Origin: Linderina pennispora
Taxonomy: Eukaryota > Kickxellomycota > Kickxellomycetes > Kickxellales > Kickxellaceae
Assembly (NCBI RefSeq): GCF_002104995.1
Contig: NW_024468249.1
Coordinates: 2,790,001 to 2,854,000 of the forward strand
Direction of reading: 5' to 3'
Length of the DNA stretch: 64,000 bases
Part shown: positions 9,817 to 21,118 of the stretch, piece after piece
Layout: each line of letters starts with the position of its first letter
How positions within the stretch are numbered: position 1 is the stretch's first letter
Program-made: the position numbers and the translations under genes
Notes under the pieces: model-generated
What the model was told of the DNA's origin: nothing
The model's input: only the letters and a program-made list of their open reading frames with translations
The model's database searches: none

Positions 9817-10812
9817 CTAGTAGTACGGATAGTCGTCGTCCTCGTTGTCGTTCTGGTCGGCAAATGGGTCATCATGGCTTCGACAGCAGTGGTGCGGCAG
9901 GAAGAACTGCTGCTGTCGGACATGGTGGTGGCCGTGCTGGTGGTGTCAAATCCCATGGTATCCGCACCATCAGCCTCAGAGACAAATGTAACATCACTGC
10001 GACTGAAGTTTATCAACTCGCTCTTACACTGGCGGTGTTTTAGCTGATGTCTATCAGTCCCTGCCGCCAGCTTCGGAGTGTTTTGGTGGACCTCCGCTGT
10101 GCACACTCTGTTGACCTCGTCATCCTCCCCCCAATACCCAGTATCGTCAGGCAGAGATCCTGAGCTCCTGACGGGATCTGCCTCGCAATCTCTGGGTGTC
10201 TTGGAACGACCCATGCGACCGCGTAACGACTCGATCCAAGACTCATGGCGACGAATCTTCTCTGGCTTTTGGGTAGTGGCCCGGCTCCTACTGCAGTTAC
10301 GATTCGATGTGACAGTAGATGTGGTTGAAGACGAGAATGTGCGTCCCGCGGAGCGACCAATTTCCGAGCCCCATCCCTTCGCTGCCTGCCTTTGGCTTGG
10401 GTTTCGACGTCCATGCTGACGGAAACACAAATACCTTTGCTCCAGATCATACGTGTCTCCTTGGCCCAGCAGGCTCCGGTTCAAGTACTTGCGCCCGCCC
10501 ACGACGCCCATGTTGCTGCTGCTAGATTTTTGCGCGTTATGCCGTCTCGGCTTTGTGCCATTAGCTTGTCTCATCGTCAGTTGAAAACGGACAGTCACTC
10601 TCATCGCTCAGGTAGCTGTCGAAAACAGGAGCCTGTGAAGCCCCTTTGCTAACCCGTACACTGAATGGCTCACTCTTGGCCCCCCACGTGTGTCCGAGCC
10701 GCCGGTCTCCCGGCATTCCTATGCTGCTGGGGCCGTAGTCCAGCGATGTCGTCGCTGGCATCATCTCAACGCCACTGTCATCGATCTCGTCAGAAAAGCG
10801 AATCAGAGACAT
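9817..10812 (-). CDS. Hypothetical Ser/Thr-rich protein, frame broken twice
   Basis: I do not recognise this gene. It starts at ATG 10812-10810 with MSLIRFSDEIDDSGVEMMPA. After about 83 codons the frame meets TAA at 10563-10561. A +1 shift before that point leads into a long frame containing GGRKYLNRSLLGQGDTYDLE and RRHESWIESLRGRMGRSKTP. Near 9880 a second shift gives a plausible acidic C-terminus ending DPFADQNDNEDDDYPYY before the stop at 9819-9817. Low-complexity Ser/Thr stretches separate these islands. The protein looks largely disordered. Frameshifts may be sequencing indels; an unrecognised intron is an alternative near 10430 (GTATTT...TCAG on the coding strand). Confidence 0.4.
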
Positions 10813-11643
10813 TCTATCTTGGAGGCTGAAGTGGATATGTAGGTGCAGGACAAGATACTGAAGAGCAGCAGCAAGAAATGATGGAAATACAGAGGAATCT
10901 GACAGATATTAGGAGGAATCGAGAGCGTGTGGAATGGAAAAACAAGCGACCTGAAAAATGGATGAGACCACTGAATTATGCCGTTCGCGATTATTCTGTT
11001 TTTGCTTCTCGGGCATGCAACGGTGGCCACCAACGCCCTCCAGGTTAAATATCTCTGGGGACAGGTTCCTTGGCTGTCGCACTCGCCGTGTACTATTTTT
11101 ACCACGCTGCTGTTGCTCAGATAAGCAACCTTTCCCAACCCACTTTAGCGAGGTGCAAGTCAAACAGAGTGTGGTTGTGAAGCAGGTGATGGCGCGGGGT
11201 CGCTGCTCCTTGCTGGCAGGCATGAACAAGGCAGCCTCTACTTTCTGTATGTGCATGAAACACTATTTCACAGGCTGTCAACCCACACGCGAAATTCGTG
11301 TAATATAGGCACATCGCTGATCAGACCGCATATTTTTTCATCGACGTTGATGGTCTGGTTGGACAAATTAGGCACATCCCCCGATGCACAAGCCTGGAAC
11401 CTCTTGCAAACAATACCAGCACACTACTGTTTCATCGCTGGACACATGTCCCAGGCTCTGTCTACTTTAGCGTCAGCGGAGAAGCGTCAACAATATATTG
11501 GGGACTTTACTCAGACAAACCAAAAAACGAAAGAGAGAAATTACGAGTTGTTGAGGGGGACAGCGGATAGGGGAAAGGAGGAACGAGTAGAATAAAAAAG
11601 AGATAACTATGCTGATAAAAGGGGCATGAATCGAGACGGGCTT
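10813..11643. other. Intergenic region
   Basis: 831 bp between the 5' end of the serine-rich gene and the 3' end of the mucin gene. Short frames on both strands have no recognisable features. Confidence 0.4.
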
Positions 11644-14600
11644 CTAGATGTTGACAAAGTTGGCACGCAGCTCCTGCTTTCTGGCGCATGCGTCGGCGAC
11701 GGATCCAGATGACCATGATGACGATATACACAAACACGGCGATTCCGATTCCGATTCCGATCCACTTCAGGTTCGAGCGCGACTTTTCTGTGCTGGCAAA
11801 CGGACTGTCGACCTGGTTCGGTGCATTGGGGGCGGCCTGCGACACTCCGCTGATCGAGTCCAGGATCGCTGTAGTCCTTGAAGTATGTCGAGTCGATCAG
11901 CTGAGACCACTGGCTCTGCCGGTACAGGCTGCTTGATTCGTCGCGGATCTGCGTCTTAAGGTTAGTCAGCAGCGCCTGCAGCTCAGCCTTCGGGTTCGCC
12001 GACGTCGTGGACTTGGTCACAAACATATCCATGTAGAAGTGCGGGTAGCTGGGCTCAATGGTCTGCCGCTTGCGCAGTGGTGTCGATGCAATGGAGATAT
12101 CGTCGGCGTTCTGGTGCAGGTAGGGCGAGTTGATGCGGCTCGTGCTGATACCCATAGCGTTAGCCACATCTGGTGGCAGGAACGAGAAGAACTGATTGGC
12201 AAGGTAGTTTTCTGGGCCGATCAGGTTGGCGTAGATGCCTTTGATGCGCAACGTGAACTTGATGCACTGTGAGCACGTCATACCTTTCAGGCTCGGGTTC
12301 GTGATGATCGGTAGACGCGGCGTCGGAGTGGCCGACGGTGCTTGGCCCTGGGTGCCAGTCGCTGTCAGCGTCAGGACACCGGTGATCTTGGATGAAGATG
12401 TGGTTGGAATGGCTGTCAACTTGCTGAGATCAGCCGACGTCGGGACATTGATCGATGTCGAGGTCGTAGCTGCCGCCGTGATTTGCACGGTTGTTGAGGC
12501 AGATGTGGAAGGGGACACAACCGTAGTGCTCGCGAGATGCGATGCTGAGGGAGTGGTGCTCGATGCTACACCAGTATCAACGTTGCTAGTTGCAATTGAC
12601 GTCTGGCGAGTTACCGATGAAGCACCAGTCTCCTGCGATTCGTTGCTCTGGGTGGCACTGCTTGGGAATGTAGGTTCGCTCTGAGAGGCGGTAGCTGATC
12701 CAGTCGCCTGCGAGGAGCTGCCAGGAGCGGTAGGCACAGTCTCTGTGGCGGTAACCGAGCCAGTCGCCTGCGATGAGCTGCCAGGAACGGTGGGCACAGT
12801 CTCTGTAGCGGTAGCTGATCCAGTCGCCTGCGAGGAGCTGCCAGGAGCGGTGGGTACAGTCTCTGTAGCGGTAACCGAGCCAGTCGCCTGCGATGAGCTG
12901 CCAGGAACGGTGGGCTCGCTCTGAGAGGCAGTAGCTGATCCAGTCGCCTGCGAGGAGCTGCCAGGAGCGGTGGGTACAGTCTCTGTAGCGGTAACCGAGC
13001 CAGTCGCCTGCGATGAGCTGCCAGGAACGGTGGGTTCGCTCTGAGAGGCAGTAGCTGATCCAGTCGCCTGCGAGGAGCTGCCAGGAACGGTGGGCACAGT
13101 CTCTGTAGCGGTAGCTGGTCCAGTCACCTGCGATGAGCTGCCAGGAACGGTGGGCTCGCTCTGAGAGGCAGTAGCTGATCCAGTCGCCTGCGAGGAGCTG
13201 CCAGGAGCGGTGGGTACAGTCTCTGTAGCGGTAACCGAGCCAGTCGCCTGCGATGAGCTGCCAGGAACGGTGGGTTCGCTCTGAGAGGCAGTAGCTGATC
13301 CAGTCGCCTGCGAGGAGCTGCCAGGAACGGTGGCACAGTCTCTGTAGCGGTAGCTGGTCCAGTTGCCTGCGACGAGGTGCCAGGAGCAGTGGGCTCGCTC
13401 TGAGAACCAGTAGATGTCGGGACATTTGTTCTACTGCTAGTCACTGAATTAGTACTCAACGGCTCATCAGTAGGAACTGTCGGACCTGTCGAGGCACTCG
13501 CAGTCTGGAAAGCGCTAGATGAGCCGGTATGGCTAGATGGGAAAGCAGAAGACTGATCAGTGCTTGATGGGAAGGGGGCTACCGATGATGGGGGCAGGGT
13601 GGGCTCGCTGCTCGCAGTGGGTCCGACGGTGGGCCTGCTATGAGTTGGTGTCGCACCAATGGTGGTCGCCAATGAGGACGGCGGCATGGTTGCCGAGGTT
13701 GGAAGCAATGTCGCTGAAGTTGGGAACGGGCTAAACTCGCTGCTTGCAGTAGGCTCTTCGCTTGTGAATGTCAGAGGGCCTGATGGTGTCGAACGGGTGG
13801 GTCTTTCGGTTTCCGAGCTACCACCCCGCGATGACGAGCCAACAGGTGTGGTGTCCTCATCAGTTGGACGATCAACGGAGGTTGGCAACAGTGTCTTAGA
13901 GGTCGGGAACAATGTCATCGAAGTTGGGAACGGGCTGAAGTCGCTGCTCGCAGTGGGCTCAATAGTGGGGCTGTTCCGGGTAGGCGAAGGACGAGTGGTG
14001 TTGTCGACACCCGAAGTATCTGCCTGTGAGGTTGGGGCGACAGGCGTTGTATCATTGTCGGTGGTGGGCTCTGCAGTGGGGCTGTTCCGGGTAGGCGAGG
14101 AGCGAGTGGTGACATTGACTTCTGACGTGTTGGCCTGCGAGGTTGGAGCAACAGGCGTTGTGTCATTGTCGGTGGTGGGCTCGACGGTGGGGCTGTTCCG
14201 GGTAGGCGAGGGACGAGTGGTGACATTGACTTCTGACGTGTTGGCCTGCGAGGTTGAAGCAACAGGCGTTGTGTCATTGTCGGTGGTGGGCTCGACGGTG
14301 GGGCTGTTCCGGGTAGGCGAGGGACGAGTGGTGTTGTCAACATCCGAAGTACCTGCCTGTGAGGTTGGAGCAACAGGCGTTGTGTCATTGTCAGTGGTGG
14401 GCTCTGCAGTGGGGCTGTTCCGGGTAGGCGAGGAGCGAGTGGTGACATTGACTTCTGATGTGTTGGCCTGCGAGGTTGGAGCAACAGGCGTTGTATCATT
14501 GTCAGTGGTGGGCTCAACACGCGTTGTGTCATTGTTGGTGGTGGGCTCGACGGTGGGGCTGTTCCGGGTAGGCGAAGGACGAGTGGTGCTGTCAACATCC

Positions 14601-15389
14601 GAAGTACCTGCCTGTGAAGTCGGGGCGACAGGCGTTGTATCATTGCTGGTGGTGGGCTCCGCAGTGGGCCTGGTCTGGAACGAGGTGACACGGGTGGCGG
14701 TGCCGGCATCTGATGTACCTGCATCTGAGGTCGGGGCAACAGGGGTCGTATCGCCATCAGTAGTGGGGTTGGCACGGCTACTGTCTCTGGATGGCAATGC
14801 ACTTGTGGTGTCGTCAGCGGCGGAGGTGGGTGCGCGTGTTGTATCATCAGCAGTGGTGGGTTCTTTGGTGTTGGTCGGTGCGGTGTCACTCTCAACCTCC
14901 TCCTTAGTAGCGGTGGCAGTTGCGGTATCCCTCGGTGTGGTGTTGGAGCTTGGAGCCACATCAGAGGTGACGTTGTTGGAAGCCGGGTCGCTTCGAGTGG
15001 GCGTAGGCTCAGCCACGGTCCCATCAGTGGTCTGGGCCGTCTCTGCCGAGTTCCGCGTGCTGTCGTCGTTCAGCTCGAGAGTTGTGATACCAACTACGCC
15101 TGTCGTTGGGACGATGCCGCTGCTCTGGTCCTATAAATAAGTTGCGTGCAAAAATTGCAAAAATATTAATATTTGCCCTTATTGCCTTAAGAGTCAAAAT
15201 GGAGCCGCACTTTGTACGTTGGTGTTCCCAGAAATAAAGTTTTGTACTTATGACACCTACAGGTCCTCCAGGGGGGCCGCCATTCTGGCGGACCACAAGC
15301 CCATTCATGTGGTTTGGTGTGGCAGCACTGGCCGGGACCGCCAGGGCGGCTAGCAGAGCCAGTGCTACATAGACTCTCCGCGTGTTCAT
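11644..15389 (-). CDS. Cell-surface mucin-like glycoprotein with signal peptide, tandem repeats and C-terminal TM helix
   Basis: Predicted wall/membrane glycoprotein of about 1,204 aa once three single-base frame breaks are allowed. Exon 1 (15389-15261) encodes a signal peptide (MNTRRVYVALALLAALAVPA). An intron at 15260-15131 (GTAGGT to TTATAG) leads in phase 0 to a huge Ser/Thr/Pro region with two tandem-repeat blocks. A non-repetitive globular part follows (MTCSQCIKFTLRIKGIYANL, FFSFLPPDVANAMG), then a membrane helix (IGIGIGIAVFVYIVIMVIW) and a short basic tail ending ELRANFVNI. Frame breaks: one base missing at 13331-13334, where a repeat unit reads GTGGCAC instead of GTGGGCAC; one extra base near 11860; one extra near 11678-11685. 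The corrected length is a multiple of three. Dense Ser/Thr implies heavy O-glycosylation. Confidence 0.7.
12690..13390 (-). repeat. 60-bp tandem repeat block (20-aa unit) in the mucin gene
   Basis: About a dozen head-to-tail 60-bp units encode GSSSQATGSATATETVPTVP-type repeats. Units alternate between an ATETVPT and an ASQSEPT version, giving a 120-bp higher-order period. Near-identity between units shows recent expansion or homogenisation. One unit has lost a base at 13331-13334. Confidence 0.9.
13960..14690 (-). repeat. 111-bp tandem repeat block (37-aa unit) in the mucin gene
   Basis: Roughly six units encode EPTTDNDTTPVAPTSQA followed by a variable NTSEVN or GTSDVD segment and SPTRNSPT. 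Near 14500-14545 an extra partial unit (NNDTTRVEP) shows unequal exchange. The repeats are rich in Thr and N-x-T sequons. Confidence 0.85.
15131..15260 (-). other. Intron 1 of the mucin gene
   Basis: 130-nt intron on the minus strand, donor GTAGGT after GGACCT, AT-rich interior, acceptor TTTATAG before GACCAG. It joins the signal-peptide exon to the repeat exon in phase 0. Confidence 0.7.
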
Positions 15390-17499
15390 CTAAGCTCTGC
15401 TTAAACCAACAGGAGTGCCAGCGGACGCTAGGTCTAAACTCTGCGTTTGTAAGACCTTTGTTTCCTGCTTGTCGATTTTTATCCGGTCCGTTTGTGTGGG
15501 GGCTCAAAACAGTAACAATGCAGCGGTTCTGAACCTCAAAGACCAGGGCTAAAAAAGGGTGGGGTGATTAAAAAAAAAAACGAGGAAAATAAAAAGTAGA
15601 TTGTGTAGGGGAAAAGGGAAGGGCGGAAAGGTGTAAGGGCGGAAGGTGGGGTAAGAGGGTGAAAAGGGGAGAAGAGAAGGGGAGGTTAGAAGGGCCAAAA
15701 CAGACCTGAAATGCAAGAGGAAATCGTTTTATGTACGAGCTGTGCAAACAACTCGGGAAAGTGGTGATAATAAGCTGAAAATGTGCTGGTGTTCCCAAAC
15801 TGCGTTCTGGATTTTTAGCACACTATGAATTTACAAGAGGAAATCGCGAAAAGAGGACACTGGTGCCTTTTTTGATGGGGGAATCGGTCTGACAGACAAA
15901 AGGTGGCCAAAAGGCTGTCGCCAGCCGGCCCTACGCATATATACTTGCGCTGTACATGCACTTGCGCTATCTGAGCGCTGGCAATCTGCTTCTTTTGCTC
16001 CTTTCTATTTATTCCGCCTGCCACATGCATGTTATTTTCGGATGTGGGAGAATAGACCCCCACTCTGCGCTGCTTGGCGCCAGAACCTGGCACGACTGGG
16101 GATTAGAAAGAATAAAAATGCGCCTGCCTCTGGCCGCTGTTGGGATAAGCCAATGCCGATCACTGGCTCTCCCTTTTGTTTTTTCTCCCTCTTTCATCAT
16201 AATTCGGCCCCTTTCCCTCACTGCCACCCTTTGACGCATGCGGTCCCACTCACTTCACAGTCCCCCTTAGCCCATTGGGCGCGCCGCCATCACCGTGTTT
16301 TTTGGCATCCCATTGGTGCACCCTCCCCTCATACAGGTGGATTCATGCGCCATGCAGGAGATTGCTGATCACACTAGGACACACGCATCAGTGTCCCACC
16401 AGTGCACCCGGTTTTGGCAACAATAACCGCGGTCTGGCGGTCTATTAAAGCGGTCTCCCGGCATCGTCTCTGTCCACATGGATGTGGGGGATTACCCGCC
16501 TGGCTTATTCTAACTGGTGGCTTCTTCTGTATATCCCATTTTGCAAAGCACCTTTGGCGTATTTCTGGATAGGCTTTTGGGTTAGACCTAGCTGGATTAT
16601 TATTGTGGTGTGCTGTCCTTCACTAGCTATGCCTTCCTTTAGGATAACTATGCTTCTTGATAAACATATAGGCTATGTTTCTGCTAGTAGGAAAATCTGC
16701 TTTGTAGGTAAAAGGGTGTCAGCCTATATGTTAAGAAGCCTTGTTTAGTTTCTATAGACACAATGCTAGTATGATATCCAGAAACTCCCTCGACCTGTAT
16801 TAGTGCTGATAGAAAATTGGCCAATATGCCTGACCTAGCATTCACCATTTTTCACTAGTAGTATTGATACAGTCAGTTCTGTAAAATAAACACCCTTTAT
16901 AGATTCACCAGAGTTGCAGATTCAGCCTTTGACCACCCTTTTTCCAAATGATAGGAGCAACTTCCTTTATGGTTTGTCTGGTTTTATCTATATACCTATA
17001 TTGAAAGGAAACATATCTTTAGCTAAACATAGATAACAAACTGCCTTTTTTAAATCTCTACAGTAATATGCCTATTCAAAACTTGCTAAGCTATATTATA
17101 TCCTTTTATGCTGCACTCAGAATAGGATTTCAGTTTTTATCTATGATACTAATATAATATTAGAATATTTATTAAACTAAAGGAATTATATATATCTGCA
17201 AATTTTATTATATCAATAATGTTATCTTCTGAGTCTATATACTTTATCCCTACTGTGATACCCTAGTATAGAACTGCTACTATAACTGCATTATTGTCCA
17301 TCCCTTCTAGCTTATAAGTATAGCCAAAAGTAATAGAGGAAATCTAATCACTCTTACAATTTATAGTATATTCCTAATAATTATTATCACATTCCTAACA
17401 ATTGCTATAACAGCAGTAGCAAGGTTCATAGTAGAGCATACTATATTATAAAGAGCCCCTACTATAGTAGGTAGATATAATATTCATTAGGTATTAGTT
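15390..17499. other. Intergenic, becoming AT-rich degenerate DNA
   Basis: 15390-16480 is ordinary intergenic sequence with purine-rich runs at 15570-15700. From about 16480 the base composition shifts to strongly A+T-rich, with short palindromic TATA-like words and no open frame beyond 88 codons. It looks like decayed mobile or centromere-like filler, but I cannot name a family. Confidence 0.4.
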
Positions 17500-17606
17500 A
17501 TATAATATAGGAAATTTAAGCACTATAGCTATACTTGATAGGCATTATATATAGTTTCAGCAAAGTAATATATAATAGGATGTACTATTCAGCATTTATA
17601 TAAGTA

Positions 17607-17897
17607 CTAGTGTTGCATGGTTGACAATGACTGCCATGATGATGCCATAGAAGTTATCGAGTCGACCGACAATGAGAGCAGCTCTCACACTGAACCAATG
17701 GAGATATCCAGCAGAGACTTGTGACCACTACAATCACAGCTTTCCACCTCGGTTTCACTGATGAGGTCAGACATCACACTGCAACAGAATCTTCAAAAAG
17801 GCTAATGTGTGGCATTACTAGTTTTCCTTTCTCTTTCCCTTTTTCTTTAGTTTTGAAATCCAAACTTATCCACACCCCCTTATTAGCACAACACTAG
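17607..17897. mobile_element. 291-bp terminal-inverted-repeat element present only in the left arm
   Basis: Both ends carry the inverted 9-mer CTAGTGTTG/CAACACTAG, flanked by TA on each side. The right arm has an uninterrupted site (aagtaTTAGtaatt) at the matching position, so this is a clean presence/absence insertion. A short frame inside reads DAIEVIESTDNESSSHTEPM and ends in SSRDL and a stop, which could be the acidic tail of a pogo/Tc1-like transposase. That identity is a guess; the boundaries are well supported. The four bases between the TAs in the right arm could also be an excision footprint. Confidence 0.65.
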
Positions 17898-18169
17898 TAA
17901 TTAATATTGAATAAGTGTAATAGCAAAGAGTGTCCTAGTGATTTGGGAGATACTGTAGATAGGTTGGCCAAAAAAAATAGATTCGCCAGAACTAGAACAC
18001 CAACCACCCCATGTGTTCTGAATTACACATAGCCCACTGGTAGTCATACTCAAATAGAGCTGTATAAGCATAGGCCGCGAGGAATTACTAGTATGAATGC
18101 CGATCAATCTAGCTTGGCGAATGATTCTATTGGATACGTGCCGATTTTCTGAAAATCAGAAGTTGGAAT

Positions 18170-18241
18170 GCCTTCTTGGCTCAGTTGGCAGAGCGTCTGC
18201 CTAGTAAGCAGAAGGTCGCCAGTTCGATTCTGGCAGAAGGC
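18170..18241 (+). tRNA. tRNA-Thr(AGT), left arm
   Basis: 72-nt cloverleaf: acceptor GCCTTCT/AGAAGGC, D stem GCTC/GAGC, anticodon stem TCTGC/GCAGA with loop CTAGTAA (anticodon AGT), T stem GCCAG/CTGGC with loop TTCGATT. No intron. An identical copy is at 58303-58374. Confidence 0.93.
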
Positions 18242-18566
18242 AGTCATTTTTGCCCCTCCCTTTTATGCCGAGTTGGTGCGGTTTCTTTTTTGCTTGTGCT
18301 CTTGGCCGCTGCGCAAATACAGACACCTTCCCGGGGTGCCCCATGCCCCTGCCTGTGTCTCTTCCTGCGGTGGTGCCAATTTTTCAAAAATACAAGCGAT
18401 AAGGGTTGGATAGCGAAAGAAAGGGCCTGGGCGCCTCCTCTCCACCATTAAATAAAAACACACCACAGCTCTACAGAATGCCACATCAACCACCCAGCAT
18501 TTGGCCTAAAGGTGAACTTCGCCACAGAAACCGTCTTACAAAACAAAAAGCAACTGGTGCAAAAAT

Positions 18567-18648
18567 CGACGCCTGCAGGATTCGAACCTGCGCGTAGAAA
18601 CTACAATGCCTTAGCAGGGCATCGCCTTAACCACTCGGCCAAAGCGTC
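18567..18648 (-). tRNA. tRNA-Ser(GCT), left arm
   Basis: 82 nt with the long variable arm typical of tRNA-Ser. Acceptor GACGCTT/AGGCGTC, anticodon loop CTGCTAA (GCT), T loop TTCGAAT. Identical copy at 57887-57968. Confidence 0.93.
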
Positions 18649-19492
18649 GCATATTTCTTATTGGCTGCAAATTATTCCTTACTAATATTTAACTTTGGCG
18701 ATCATCTAAATACCCTCTATGTGGTATCTGTACAAATGCCAGCTCGGCGCATCTGATTCCATCAGCGACAATAGCAATAATAGGCCAGATCTATACATGT
18801 TGATTGAAAATCTATACATGTTGATTGAAATCCTGATTCATGTTTCAGTATAGAAAAGTGAGTTTTTGGCATATCAACCAATCTTTGTTTTATACAATGT
18901 TTAGTGCTTCCTAGTAGAACATCTATGTAGACAATCTACTATAGACCAGAGTTGGTGAGAATGCCATAAGAATGTATCCCACACACTGTATCATTGCAGC
19001 TGACCTCCTACTGATCAATAGTGTGCTATGCATAATCACTGCTGCTCTGTTATACTACTGTTTATACTGCTTAATCATATACTTGTAGATATGTTTTTTT
19101 ATCCATAGTCTACTTCCCATGTTTTCAGATCCCTCTAAGAGTTTCTGATGGGCTTTAAGAAGTACTGAGTATTCTGGGCTAATATTGGATAACAGACTTA
19201 ACTAAGCTTCCTTTCTAGACCAATTGTTTTCATACCAAACACTAGTAATATAGTACTTTAGGAATTTGCTAAGCTGGCTTCCTTACTCTTCTTGACTGCC
19301 ATTTTGTTTACTCTATGCTGGTTGTGGTGTTGAAAACCAGTTTCCCTATCAACATTATGTGATCAATATATTCCTTATTCCAGATCAGAAGATATTGTCA
19401 ATTACTATTACCTGCTTCTACAATTCTCTATAGGTATCATAACAATTAATCTCCTGTCCACTAAGATCTTCTTTCTTCTTTCTTCTTTCTTT

Positions 19493-19711
19493 CTAGTCCA
19501 TTGTTTCTATGATACCCTTTTGAAGTGGCCATTTTATAGCCACTTTATATAGTGCCATAGTTGAAAAATTATCAACTTTTTACCCCTTTACACTAGTTGA
19601 AGAGAAACATATATGCCTATTTGTCAGCAAAAAGCACTACATACCTATAGGTTTGATTACCTACCCAAGGTGTTCTTGAAGATATCTATAGGTGCCTTGG
19701 TCTGGAACTAG
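19493..19711 (-). pseudogene. Decayed ORF relic A, left arm
   Basis: A 73-codon frame homologous to 56671-56889. It reads LVPDQGTYRYLQEHLG, then stops at TAG, TAG and TAA in mid-frame at the same places as the right copy, then FSTMALYKVAIKWPL. Each stop fits a C-to-T change of CAG, CGG or CAA. Between the copies nearly all codon differences are transitions, with this arm more A/T-shifted. No family recognised; mobile-element origin is inferred from context. Confidence 0.5.
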
Positions 19712-19982
19712 TAGGCCTACCCTACTTACCTACTCCATGTCTGAGGTTATGAGATATTGAGCTAGGTTGGGCTGTAGCACCCAAGTAAAGGATAATATAT
19801 TGAGAAAAGACAAACCAAGCTAGTCTTAACGAGATATTAGGGAGTTAGTGAAAAAAAAGGAGAGTGACCAGACCAGTGACTGGACCAATTCGAGAATAAA
19901 AAAGAAAGAATGAGAAAAAGAAAAAGATGAGAAGTAATCTAATTTTCTGATACCCCATTCACTCTCAACTACTGGTACCATT

Positions 19983-20372
19983 ATGCAGCAGCATCCATAT
20001 GAGCTCTACCAAGAATCACTAGGTCAACCTTTTAAGAGCCCACTCTACTGAGCCAGCGAGCTAGGAAAGCACCTTACCAATACCTCCAATACTCAATTAG
20101 CTGACCAAGGCATGCTTGGTGCCATATGAATTATTTTAGAAGCTGACCCGCTCCTCACAGGAAACACTACTGCTTTAGGGAACAGTGCCGGGAGCACAAT
20201 GACTAAACCCACCTGCTGCCTGATTTTTAATACCACAGCACTGCTTGCTAATGGCAAATTATCAGCTGGCCAATCATGACAAATTGCCTTCTGCGATTAT
20301 AACAAGTTACTAGCTGTTAGTCAGACAGCATCTACTATTAGTATTCAATTTGTAGCTGCACCTAGTATATAA
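19983..20372 (+). pseudogene. Decayed ORF relic B, left arm
   Basis: A 130-codon frame from ATG 19983 to TAA 20370-20372, the same length as the right-arm copy (55999-56388). It begins MQQHPYELYQESLGQPFKSP and includes ILEADPLLTGN and CCLIFNTTALLANGKLSAG. Internal stops are TGA codons after ATA and TCA, as expected from CGA-to-TGA change, plus one after TAC. The terminal TAA is part of the TATA box of the downstream flavodoxin gene. Resembles the start of a retroelement gag-like ORF only in general character. Confidence 0.5.
20366..20372 (+). promoter_or_regulatory. TATA box of left flavodoxin gene
   Basis: TATATAA, 138 bp upstream of ATG 20510, conserved as TATATAA on the minus strand at the mirrored position in the right arm (about 55999-56005). 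Confidence 0.6.
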
Positions 20373-20509
20373 GCCCAGCATCTGTTCCCGCTGTCTGGCT
20401 TTCGACATCAACTTACCCCTATAAACAACTCGTGCAGTATCACTATATCAACCTGCTCTCCCCTTCTTTTCTGCAGCTTTTTTATACACAATCACTTACC
20501 ACAACAAAA

Positions 20510-21118
20510 ATGGCTCTCCCCAAGGTTTTCATCATCTCCTACTCGACCTACGGCCATATCCATACTGTTTCACAGTCAATTAAAGAGGGACTCGAGAAGA
20601 CTGGTCTGGTTGATATCGAGCATTACCAGTTCCCAGAGACACTCCCAGATGAAGTCCTTGGCAAAATGCATGCAGCGCCCAAGCCAAATATCCCTGTCAT
20701 CACTGTTGACAAGCTGACTGAAGCTGACGGTTTCCTGTTTGGCTTCCCAACCCGCTTTGGTGCAGCACCCGCTCAGGTTAAGGCACTGTTTGATGCCACT
20801 GGCAGCCTGTGGGCCAAGGGGGCCCTGTACGGCAAGCCTGCTGGCATTTTCTTCTCTACAGGCTCACAGCATGGTGGGCAGGAGACAACCGCATTCTCCT
20901 TCCTGCCCAATCTGGCACACCATGGCATGATCTACGTGCCTACTGGATTCCGTAACCAGAATCTGTTTGACAACTCGGAGGTTGTTGGCGGGTCGCCCTG
21001 GGGCACTGGAACTGTTGCTGGTGGCGATGGCTCCCGTCAACCTAACGAGAAGGAACTGTCTGTGGCTGTGACACAGGGCGAGGAGTTTGCCAAGGTCGTT
21101 GCCCGCCTCTCGGCTTAA
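20510..21118 (+). CDS. Flavodoxin-like NAD(P)H:quinone oxidoreductase (WrbA/Pst2 family), left copy
   Basis: 202-aa FMN-dependent two-electron quinone reductase, expected at the plasma membrane/eisosome or cytosol, protecting against redox-cycling quinones. The N-terminal phosphate-binding strand-loop is KVFIISYSTYGHIHTVSQSI. FGFPTRFGAAPAQVKALFD and the WrbA hallmark GGSPWGTGTVAGGDGSRQP (near residue 165) are intact. Length is standard for the family. I start at ATG 20510, where homology begins, rather than at an upstream in-frame codon. The right-arm copy differs by three residues (P/S, N/D, E/K), so both copies look functional and the duplication recent. It has a TATA box and lies head-to-head with tRNA-Ser, across relic B. 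Confidence 0.9.
   Translation: MALPKVFIISYSTYGHIHTVSQSIKEGLEKTGLVDIEHYQFPETLPDEVLGKMHAAPKPNIPVITVDKLTEADGFLFGFPTRFGAAPAQVKALFDATGSLWAKGALYGKPAGIFFSTGSQHGGQETTAFSFLPNLAHHGMIYVPTGFRNQNLFDNSEVVGGSPWGTGTVAGGDGSRQPNEKELSVAVTQGEEFAKVVARLSA

Noticed and set aside
13659-15140. 493-codon plus-strand frame through the mucin repeats
   Set aside because: Mirror frame produced by the Thr/Ser/Pro codon repeats of the real minus-strand gene; Val/Gly/Ser repeats without signal or start context.
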